From IMG/VR virus record IMGVR_UViG_3300008116_000067, positions 1-64,000 of that record: a DNA stretch of 64,000 nucleotides. One strand, 5' to 3'. A program made the translations under genes and the position numbers. The notes under the pieces are model-generated. The model searched no databases and was not told where the DNA came from. It worked only from the letters and a program-made list of their open reading frames with translations. Positions 57,764 through 64,000 of this stretch are shown in pieces (the stretch's first letter is position 1; every line of letters begins with the position of its first letter). The stretch comes from a virus.

Positions 57764-58543
57764 TTAAACATCATCATCAGACCAGTCTTGTTCGAATGAA
57801 AGCATTAAGTTTGATTCCTCGTCTTTTATTAGCATAAATGTTTCAAATATGTGAAATGTTATTTCTTCTTTACTATCATTTATACAAGAAAGGAATTTTT
57901 TATTTAAGATAAAACTAGCATTTCTATCTTCAATTTCATCAATTTCTAGTTCCCAAGCTGATGTCTCAGTCATTTTAACTAAACCTTTAACTACGTTTAT
58001 ATTTAATAGTTTAGTACCGTTAATAGAAGATAACTTTTTAATATCTAAATAATCATTTCTTTTTATTGAGAAACTCCATTTTTTGTTTTTAAGATCTAAA
58101 CCTTTAGATAAAGATGTTTTATTCATATCTCTAATCTCATAATGTTCACCAGCGATCAAATTAATCTTTAGTTTACCACCAACTAATTGAATAGCTCTTG
58201 CATCCATAACAGTATCATCATCATGATTTTGTTTATATGAGATTTCAAATGTAATTTTCTCATTACTTTGTAGAAACTCTAAGTTTTTAACAAACTTTTT
58301 ACCTTCTAAAATAACGATATCAAATGTATTTTCTAATTCATCTTTCATTTCAAATAAATCAGATGTTTTAAACATATAGTTTTTGAATGCTAAAACAGCA
58401 GCTTTACCTAAAACAGAATAGATTAAGATATCATCATTATCAATTTTTAGTTTTATTGTAGGTGATATTTTAGTTAGGTCTTCTAGTTTCTTCAAGAAGT
58501 CACCAAACTTTTCTGTTTTTACTTTAAATTTTATTTTATCCAT
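57764..58543 (-). CDS. Probable sliding clamp (gp45-type)
   Basis: 259 residues of beta-rich sequence: FKVKTEKFGDFLKKLEDLTK, FIVILEGKKFVKNLEFL, SFSIKRNDYLDIKKLSSI, and the end SNLMLSFEQDW. Length and spacing fit two clamp domains as in T4 gp45, which tethers polymerase and activates late transcription. It lies next to the polymerase locus on the same strand. The match is by pattern and context rather than a strong motif. Confidence 0.65.
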   Translation of the reverse strand: MDKIKFKVKTEKFGDFLKKLEDLTKISPTIKLKIDNDDILIYSVLGKAAVLAFKNYMFKTSDLFEMKDELENTFDIVILEGKKFVKNLEFLQSNEKITFEISYKQNHDDDTVMDARAIQLVGGKLKINLIAGEHYEIRDMNKTSLSKGLDLKNKKWSFSIKRNDYLDIKKLSSINGTKLLNINVVKGLVKMTETSAWELEIDEIEDRNASFILNKKFLSCINDSKEEITFHIFETFMLIKDEESNLMLSFEQDWSDDDV

Positions 58544-58593
58544 TTTACAGATTTAATTTCTACATGATATATTATCAAAAATGAGTTTTGTTT

Positions 58594-58604
58594 ATTAATA
58601 TATA
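58594..58604 (+). promoter_or_regulatory. Late-type promoter TTAATATATA
   Basis: TATATA 4 nt before the ATG at 58609. Confidence 0.6.
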
Positions 58605-58608
58605 AATC

Positions 58609-59172
58609 ATGATTAAAAAGTGGTTAGAATTTATTAATGAGGAATTTATAGACAATTCTGAAAGCTTAGTTGATGTTAAAATGCAAGAGTTATATGATTT
58701 AATTCAAAGTATTTCTGATGAGAGTGGACAGAATTTAATTTATGAATGGGAAAATAAAAATGATCATCAATTGGTTGTAAATTTTAAAAAAGATGATTTA
58801 CAATTAAGATGGGAGTTTGATATTGATGATCTACAAATAAAAAAGTTCGCTGGTGATAGTTTAGACTTCGAAAGTGAAGTTGAATCGGTTGACGAAGGTC
58901 TTGATATGATTGAGAAAGATATACAAATGATACTAAATATATCTGAACGTGTTAAGGCTCAGAGATATAAAGGTCGTAAAATACCGGGTAAATACTTAAC
59001 TAAAAATCCAGGTAAGATGAAAAAAGAGATTGATACTTTTAGAGGTAAAAAAGAATATAAAAAAGATTGGGATGCTGACTATACATCTGGTAAAGGTGGA
59101 GTTGGAAAAAGAGTAAAAACTAAAAAGTCGGCTGCTACAAAAGCCTACCAAAGAATGTTTGGTGATAAATAA
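58609..59172 (+). CDS. Packaged-type protein with basic C-terminus (187 aa)
   Basis: MIKKWLEFINEEFIDN fits the packaged-protein signal. A folded N-terminal domain (about 20-120) is followed by a very basic C-terminus (GRKIPGKYL, KSAATKAYQRMFGDK) likely to bind DNA. First of four adjacent genes of the same kind. No known domain. Confidence 0.68.
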   Translation: MIKKWLEFINEEFIDNSESLVDVKMQELYDLIQSISDESGQNLIYEWENKNDHQLVVNFKKDDLQLRWEFDIDDLQIKKFAGDSLDFESEVESVDEGLDMIEKDIQMILNISERVKAQRYKGRKIPGKYLTKNPGKMKKEIDTFRGKKEYKKDWDADYTSGKGGVGKRVKTKKSAATKAYQRMFGDK

Positions 59173-59191
59173 AAAATAAAAAATAAAGATT

Positions 59192-59500
59192 ATGAAATAC
59201 TTAAAATTATTTGAAAACTTTGATGAGTCACAAAATGACGAATATTATGATGATGATGCTAGAACAACTGATGAAGTTGCTGAGAAATGGTATAAATTAT
59301 TAGATAATGATTTCTTTCATGAGTTCTTAGAAGCTTATCCTACAAATGATGAGTTTATTGATAGATTAAACAATTATAAAAATATGATGGATGAGTCAGA
59401 AGCTGAAATCTACATGTTAGAAACTGAGTTTCCTAATTCTTTTCCAGGTGAAGACGATTGGAATGAGTTCTGTGATGAATTATGTAACGCTGGTTGGTAA
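59192..59500 (+). CDS. Small acidic packaged-type protein
   Basis: 102 residues, MKYLKLFENFDESQND, then a mostly acidic helical domain. The first nine residues are identical to the next gene, showing that the signal itself was copied or conserved while the rest diverged. No known domain. Confidence 0.65.
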   Translation: MKYLKLFENFDESQNDEYYDDDARTTDEVAEKWYKLLDNDFFHEFLEAYPTNDEFIDRLNNYKNMMDESEAEIYMLETEFPNSFPGEDDWNEFCDELCNAGW

Positions 59501-59522
59501 TTAAAAAATAAAATAAAGATTA

Positions 59523-60017
59523 ATGAAATATTTAAAATTATTTGAAAACTTTGAATCTGAAGAAGAATTTAGTGATAGAAAAACTATGTTTGGTACTCGA
59601 ATCAATCCTGAAGGAGATGAGTATTTTGACGATGAAGAAGAATATGATCCTTATTCTTATGAAGGATGTGGATGTTGTCCAGTGTGTACCGGTGAAAAAG
59701 ACTGTGAGTGTGGATGTCCTGAGTGTAATTATCCAGACGAGTTAGAGGAATTAGAAGAATCTAAAAAATCAGGAGTTACTGCTTCTTTGAAAAAGAAATC
59801 AAAAGCCTCTGGAATACCAATGGGTATTTTAAGAAAAGTTTTTGCTAAAGGAATGCAAGCTTGGAATGCTGGTCATAGACCAGGTGTTGCTCAACATCAA
59901 TGGGGAATGGGTAGAGTAAACTCATTTATTACGGGTGCTGGTGGTGCTCGTAAAGCCGATGCTGCGTTATGGGCTAAAGCAAAGGCGGCTAAAGCTAGAA
60001 AAAAGAAAAGAAAATAA
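59523..60017 (+). CDS. Packaged-type protein with Cys cluster and basic tail
   Basis: 164 residues. MKYLKLFENFESEEEF, then CGCCPVC..CECGCPEC (about 52-74), a zinc- or metal-binding knuckle, and a basic Ala/Lys-rich tail (KAKAAKARKKKRK) after a helical region with PGVAQHQWGMGRVNSF. It may bind DNA in the head. It overlaps the next gene by 1 nt. Confidence 0.68.
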   Translation: MKYLKLFENFESEEEFSDRKTMFGTRINPEGDEYFDDEEEYDPYSYEGCGCCPVCTGEKDCECGCPECNYPDELEELEESKKSGVTASLKKKSKASGIPMGILRKVFAKGMQAWNAGHRPGVAQHQWGMGRVNSFITGAGGARKADAALWAKAKAAKARKKKRK

Positions 60018-60253
60018 TGAAGAAGTTAAGTTATTTAAAAGAATTTAAAAACTTTAATCCACATCCAGAAGATAAATTTCCTTATCTAGATGATGTTAAA
60101 TCTAATAATGATGAATTGGATAGAGAGGAAATGGAAGAGCCACTAGAAGTTATATCTGGTTTTGAAGATGATGATTTGGAAGAAATGGATGATACTGAAT
60201 TGGAAAGAATGTATGCTGCTCTTGAAAAGGATGTAGAAAAAAGAAATAAATAA
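60017..60253 (+). CDS. Small acidic packaged-type protein (78 aa)
   Basis: MKKLSYLKEFKNFNPH followed by a Glu/Asp-rich helix. Last of the four-gene set; a terminator follows directly. No known domain. Confidence 0.62.
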   Translation: MKKLSYLKEFKNFNPHPEDKFPYLDDVKSNNDELDREEMEEPLEVISGFEDDDLEEMDDTELERMYAALEKDVEKRNK

Positions 60254-60284
60254 AAAAACCTCTCAAATGAGAGGTTTTTCTTTT
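60253..60284. terminator. Bidirectional terminator
   Basis: AAAAACCTCTCA-AA-TGAGAGGTTTTT between convergent genes. Confidence 0.92.
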
Positions 60285-60286
60285 AA

Positions 60287-61372
60287 TTAAGCATTGTATT
60301 TAAAATTATGATTTTCTTCAATGTTTAATAAAGTATGATAAATCAACTTAATAACATTTTTAACATCATCTTTGTGACAAGTTTCAACCGTTGTGTGCAT
60401 GTATTTCAATGGCATTGAAATCAATACTGATGGTACACCACCATTTGAGAATGCGAAAGCATCTGTATCGGTACCAGTTGATCTTGAAGAAGCCGCTAAT
60501 TGGAAAGGAATTTCTTTTTTAGTTGCTACATCCAATACTAACTTTCTTAATTTGTTATGTACAGCTGGGGCTCTTGTAATAACACCACCTTTACCAGCTA
60601 CATTTTCACCTTCTTTAGATGCGTTGTAACAAGGTGCTGATGTTTCGTGACAAACATCGGTGATGATTGCTACGTTTGGTTTAATAGTTTCTGTAATCAT
60701 AGAAGCTCCACATAAACCAACTTCTTCTTGAACAGAGTTCACGATATAAAGTTTGAATGGTAATTCTTTACCCTTCTCTTTTAATCTACGAGCAACTTCA
60801 GCAATCATAAACCCACCAATACGGTTGTCTAATGCTCTACCTGTATAGTAGTCTTTTCCTAACTTCATAAACCCATCAGTGAATGTTGCTACTGTACCAA
60901 TATTAATACCCATATCTAAAACATCTTGTTTAGAAGATGCACCAACATCGATGAAGATAGAATCTAAATCTACTTCTTTTTTACGATAAGAAATATGAAT
61001 TGCTGGGTGTCCAAAAATACCTTCAACTGGACCATTATCACCCCATAGGGTAACTCTCATTGATGGTGCTATTTGAGAATCTGAACCACCATTTCTGATT
61101 ACTTTGATGTAACCTTTAGAATCAATGTGTTTAACAAACCAACTGATTTCGTCGCAATGGCTTTCAATTACAACTTTGAAATCAGAATCCAAATTACCAG
61201 TAATACCATAAGCAGTTCCGTAGTTATCAATCTCTACTTTATCAACATATTTTGAGATATACTCCATCCATAATTTTTGTGTAGTTTTTTCACAACCATC
61301 GAGTTCATACTCAAAGCCAACAGGACCATTTGAATTTAGATAATCTTTTAAAAAATCTTCGTTTATTTTCAT
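60287..61372 (-). CDS. M42-family aminopeptidase
   Basis: 361-residue dinuclear zinc aminopeptidase of family M42 (PepA/tetrahedral type): SHCDEISW near 70, an Asp in GRALDNRIGG near 180, QEEVGLCGA near 213 with the catalytic Glu pair, and the final MHTTVETCHKDD. Such enzymes trim short peptides in the cytoplasm. The codon use is less AT-biased than the neighbours, suggesting capture from a host. A phage could use it to recycle amino acids, which would fit its tRNA-supply genes; that link is speculation. Confidence 0.92.
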   Translation of the reverse strand: MKINEDFLKDYLNSNGPVGFEYELDGCEKTTQKLWMEYISKYVDKVEIDNYGTAYGITGNLDSDFKVVIESHCDEISWFVKHIDSKGYIKVIRNGGSDSQIAPSMRVTLWGDNGPVEGIFGHPAIHISYRKKEVDLDSIFIDVGASSKQDVLDMGINIGTVATFTDGFMKLGKDYYTGRALDNRIGGFMIAEVARRLKEKGKELPFKLYIVNSVQEEVGLCGASMITETIKPNVAIITDVCHETSAPCYNASKEGENVAGKGGVITRAPAVHNKLRKLVLDVATKKEIPFQLAASSRSTGTDTDAFAFSNGGVPSVLISMPLKYMHTTVETCHKDDVKNVIKLIYHTLLNIEENHNFKYNA

Positions 61373-61442
61373 GTTTATATTTTAATTTATTTAACAAATA
61401 TATACAAAAATGTTTAAAAATATACAAAAAGAGTAAAAATAT

Positions 61443-61453
61443 TTTAATATATA
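61443..61453 (+). promoter_or_regulatory. Late-type promoter TTTAATATATA
   Basis: TATATA 4 nt before the ATG at 61458. Confidence 0.6.
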
Positions 61454-61457
61454 CATT

Positions 61458-61607
61458 ATGAAAGCTAAAGAAATAATGGAGAAATATAAAATTACTAGAA
61501 ATACATTGAGTAATTGGGTTAAAAGAGGATGGATAGAAGTTGAGATTTTACCATCCGGTAGATATATCTATCATGAGGTAAAAATTATTAAAAATAATGA
61601 GTGTTAA
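61458..61607 (+). CDS. Small helix-turn-helix protein (49 aa)
   Basis: MKAKEIMEKYKITRNTLSNW then VKRGWIEVEILPSGRYIY: a MerR/excisionase-type winged helix that would bind DNA. It overlaps the next gene (endonuclease) by 11 nt, so it may be the DNA-reading subunit or regulator of that mobile element. Too short for most gene callers. Confidence 0.78.
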   Translation: MKAKEIMEKYKITRNTLSNWVKRGWIEVEILPSGRYIYHEVKIIKNNEC

Positions 61608-62469
61608 ATTCGATAATAATGATTTTATAAGAGAATCTATAAAAATACATGGTGATAAATATGACTATTCTTTAGTTAATTATACTAAATCATCTGAAAA
61701 GATTATTATTAATTGTATGATACATAGACCTTTTGAACAAAGAGCATCTAATCATCTCAGAGGGCGAGGTTGTTATTTTTGTAAAAAATCTAAAAAATAT
61801 GATTCTGATAAATTTATAGAACTATCTAAGAAAGTACATGGTGATAAATATTTATACAAAAATACAATATATACTGGATCTCATAAAAATGTTGTAATAA
61901 CTTGTAGAATACACGGTGATTTTAACCAATCACCAACTAATCATCTAAGTGGTAAAGGTTGTTCTTTTTGTGCCACTGAAAAAAATAGATTAAGTCAAGA
62001 CTATTTTATCGAAAGATGTAATTTGGTGCATAACTATAAATATGATTATAGTTTGGTTCGGTATAAAAATTTAAGGTCAAAAATATTAATAATTTGCAAA
62101 CATCATGATTCATTTGAACAAAGAGCTAAAAATCATTTATTTGGTCAAGGTTGTCCGGAATGTGGTGATAATTTTGGTGTAAAGGAAAATAAATGGTTAG
62201 ATTCTCTAAATATATCAGAGAGACAAGTTAGAATAGGTGAGTATATAGTTGATGGATATGATCCTGAAACTAAAACTGTTTATGAATTCAATGGTGATTT
62301 TTGGCATGGCAATCCAGATGTTTTTAAACAAAATGATTATAATAATGTTTTGAAAAAGACATTTGGTGAATTATATAAAAAAACATTAAATAAAGAAAAT
62401 AATCTAGTTAAGATGGGTTTTAATATTATCTCTATTTGGGAAAATGATTTTAATAAACTATTTTTGTGA
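61597..62469 (+). CDS. Homing endonuclease with three DUF723-type repeats and PD-(D/E)xK-like domain
   Basis: 290 residues. Three repeats of about 65 residues, each with HGDKYDYS-like start and a Cys-x2-Cys zinc knuckle (CYFC, CSFC, CPEC), as in DUF723 proteins. The C-terminal domain VYEFNGDFWHGNPDVF and MGFNIISIWENDF fits Vsr/EDxHD-like homing endonucleases. The gene starts inside the small HTH gene. A free-standing mobile element. Confidence 0.85.
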   Translation: MSVKFDNNDFIRESIKIHGDKYDYSLVNYTKSSEKIIINCMIHRPFEQRASNHLRGRGCYFCKKSKKYDSDKFIELSKKVHGDKYLYKNTIYTGSHKNVVITCRIHGDFNQSPTNHLSGKGCSFCATEKNRLSQDYFIERCNLVHNYKYDYSLVRYKNLRSKILIICKHHDSFEQRAKNHLFGQGCPECGDNFGVKENKWLDSLNISERQVRIGEYIVDGYDPETKTVYEFNGDFWHGNPDVFKQNDYNNVLKKTFGELYKKTLNKENNLVKMGFNIISIWENDFNKLFL

Positions 62470-62487
62470 AAAAAATATATAATCAGT

Positions 62488-62841
62488 ATGAAATTTCGAT
62501 TAAAAAAAGATTGGTTTATCAATGATTTTTTAGACAAAGTTAAAATCTATGATAAAGGTCACATCTTCACACCAGATGAGTCGGGTAATTATCATATAAC
62601 TGGGGTTAATGGATCAGATCATTTTATGACTTTTGATAATATGTTAAACTTAAAATCTGATGATGAATTGTTATTCGAGCCGGTTAACGATCAAGAGTTG
62701 AATTTAGTTGTTGAGGAAATGCCTATTAATGTTGATGATGAGGTAAAGAAGTGGAGAATCCAATTAGATGTTAATACATCATTAAATAAATTAAAAGAAA
62801 TTAAAAAATTTTTAGAAGAAAATATACCTGACTTATTATGA
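62488..62841 (+). CDS. Hypothetical protein (117 aa)
   Basis: FRLKKDWFINDFLDKVKIYDKGHIF followed by a DESGNYHI part and a helical end; looks like a small beta-barrel plus a helix. Its stop overlaps the aminotransferase start (ATGA), so the two are coupled. Function unknown. Confidence 0.6.
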   Translation: MKFRLKKDWFINDFLDKVKIYDKGHIFTPDESGNYHITGVNGSDHFMTFDNMLNLKSDDELLFEPVNDQELNLVVEEMPINVDDEVKKWRIQLDVNTSLNKLKEIKKFLEENIPDLL

Positions 62842-63926
62842 GAATAAACGAAGCAAATGTAACCTATTCATCAATCGTTAAAATTGGTGAAGATGTCCAA
62901 AAGTTAGAAAACGAATCTGGACTTAAATATCTAAAACTCCACAGAGGTGTGATGGATGTTACAAACATAGATATTGAATCTGTTAATTTAAATCTAAACC
63001 TAAATAATCCAAAATTACAACAATACTCTGGTAATGATGGTTATCCTGATTTAATTCAAAAAGTAAAGTCTAAATTTAATTTAGATAAACATGAGGTTAT
63101 TATAACACCTGGTGGAATGGCAGCTCTTGATTTGATTATAAATTCATTAGCTGAAGAAAATGTTTATATACCAAATTTTCATTGGGGATCTTGGAACAAG
63201 ATATTAAAAACACATAATAAAAATATATTAACTTTTGATGATTTTGATTTAGACAAATTTAATCAGACTAATGGTATTGTTATGTTGTGCTATCCTTCAA
63301 ATCCAACTGGTTATACACCAGACTTAGATACAATTAAAAGATTTTTAAATTGGTCAAAATCTCAAAATGTTACTGTTATTTTAGATTTACCTTATTATTA
63401 CTTATTTAATAATCCAAATAATGGATTATCCGATTCGTTACATGATAATATTGTTGTTGTTAGTTCATTTTCAAAATCTGTTGGATTATCAGGTTATAGA
63501 GTTGGTTATTTAGCAACTAAAAATGAGAATTTGTATAAAACTTTAAAAATAAAAGCTTTATATAAATGGAATTCAACATCTGTTTTACCTCAGTATATTA
63601 TTTCTAAGTTATTAGATAATGATAAAATCATAAATGAGTATCAAGAAATTACTAAAGATAATATTAAGAAAAATATTGATTATTTAGTAGGTCATAATCT
63701 TTTATTTGATGATTATACTAAATGTCCTATTGGTCCATTCGCGGTTATTAATTTAGCATATGAAAGATTATTAAGAAATAGAATTTCAAGTGTTCCTCTT
63801 AATAACTTCTCTTTGATAAAAAATCGAGTTTATGATAATTGTAGTAGAATATCTGTTGCTGTAGATCATAAAATATTCAAAGAATATTTTGATAAAATGT
63901 TATTAAATGAAAAAACCACTATTTAA
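62838..63926 (+). CDS. PLP-dependent aminotransferase (class I/II)
   Basis: 362 residues of fold-type I aminotransferase: GGMAALDLII (phosphate loop, near 92), CYPSNPTGYTPD (Asn binding PLP, near 150), an Asp in ILDLPYYY (near 185), the Schiff-base Lys in SSFSKSVGLSGYRVGY (near 215), and RISVAVDHK with the substrate Arg near the end. Which amino acid it makes is not evident. The start MRINEANV lacks part of the usual N-terminus and resembles the packaged signal weakly. A metabolic gene in a phage is unusual. Confidence 0.88.
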   Translation: MRINEANVTYSSIVKIGEDVQKLENESGLKYLKLHRGVMDVTNIDIESVNLNLNLNNPKLQQYSGNDGYPDLIQKVKSKFNLDKHEVIITPGGMAALDLIINSLAEENVYIPNFHWGSWNKILKTHNKNILTFDDFDLDKFNQTNGIVMLCYPSNPTGYTPDLDTIKRFLNWSKSQNVTVILDLPYYYLFNNPNNGLSDSLHDNIVVVSSFSKSVGLSGYRVGYLATKNENLYKTLKIKALYKWNSTSVLPQYIISKLLDNDKIINEYQEITKDNIKKNIDYLVGHNLLFDDYTKCPIGPFAVINLAYERLLRNRISSVPLNNFSLIKNRVYDNCSRISVAVDHKIFKEYFDKMLLNEKTTI

Positions 63927-63942
63927 AATAGTGGTTTTTTTT
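63911..63942. terminator. Bidirectional terminator
   Basis: AAAAACCACTAT-TTAA-ATAGTGGTTTTT; it contains the last codons of the aminotransferase. Confidence 0.9.
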
Positions 63943-64000
63943 ATCTACCTAAATAATTTAATAATTCAGTCATATTTTTTATTGTAAATCCAAAAGCTTC
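63941..64000 (-). CDS. C-terminal end of a gene cut by the window edge
   Basis: Only the last 19 residues are present (EAFGFTIKNMTELLNYLGR and stop). Convergent with the aminotransferase. No family can be given. Confidence 0.55.
   Translation of the reverse strand, partial: EAFGFTIKNMTELLNYLGR

Overview
The window looks like part of the genome of a large, T4-related tailed phage that infects a member of the Bacteroidetes. T4-type genes include a UvsW-like helicase, the C-terminal half of a family B DNA polymerase, a zinc-ribbon/TOPRIM primase, a probable sliding clamp, a gp5-like OB-fold spike, a gp27-like hub fused to a GH19 lysozyme, and a gp53-like LysM baseplate protein. The Bacteroidetes assignment rests on promoters of the form TTTG-N19/20-TAnnTTTG, a FISUMP/lectin-like secreted protein, a 49-residue basic protein typical of Flavobacteriia, C-terminal LDKI...SLT..E..FL motifs, AT-rich DNA and the lack of Shine-Dalgarno sequences.

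Layout. 1-2230: short plus-strand operon of small proteins (AlkB-like dioxygenase, Cys-rich zinc finger). 2220-8600: minus-strand tRNA region with 29 tRNA or tRNA-like genes in three arrays, broken up by HNH homing endonucleases, a macro-like gene and small genes. 8750-14750: accessory and metabolic genes (Nudix, patatin, transaldolase, secreted lectin-like protein). 14800-27200: probable virion-associated proteins, a GH108 muramidase, an RlpA-like protein, a phosphoesterase, an FKBP, a DHH phosphoesterase and an amidoligase-like protein. 27700-40650: tail and baseplate module with three cell-wall enzymes. 40700-45700: UvsW, SerA-like dehydrogenase, DNA methyltransferase, ClpP. 45800-53990: acidic protein, HAD-like protein, primase, membrane proteins and small proteins. 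54080-58540: HNH endonuclease, interrupted DNA polymerase, endonuclease-like gene, sliding clamp. 58600-64000: small packaged-type proteins, M42 aminopeptidase, HTH/homing endonuclease pair, PLP aminotransferase.

The main discovery is upstream of the tRNA arrays. Each of the three arrays is preceded, on the same strand, by a short ORF that starts MRTI (38, 24 and 39 codons), then an intrinsic terminator, then the first tRNA within 7-13 nt. In each case a segment inside the short ORF is complementary (8-10 bp) to the 5' arm of its own terminator, although the three hairpins differ in sequence. The codons just upstream of that segment specify the amino acids carried by the downstream tRNAs: Met/Arg/Thr/Ile/Asn/Leu/Val/Cys for array A, Ser/Arg for array B, and Lys/His/Phe/Trp/Asn for array C. 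This is the layout of a ribosome-mediated attenuator that senses charged-tRNA shortage, but it controls tRNA genes rather than a biosynthetic operon. I propose that the phage senses depletion of particular tRNAs and releases the matching replacement array.

Other notable points: a 37-nt stop-containing hairpin interrupts the polymerase just before the catalytic motif KxxxNGSYG and resembles a translational bypass element; a class II tRNA carries an Ile-type GAU anticodon whose bases overlap the stop codon of an HNH gene; eight tRNAs have A54/U58-type T-loops; about nineteen proteins share an N-terminal MKxxKxFxxFxxE signal resembling T4 capsid-targeting peptides; at least eight small proteins share an RDxKLxxLL-type C-terminal tail; and TATATA late-type promoters sit exactly 4 nt before many start codons.
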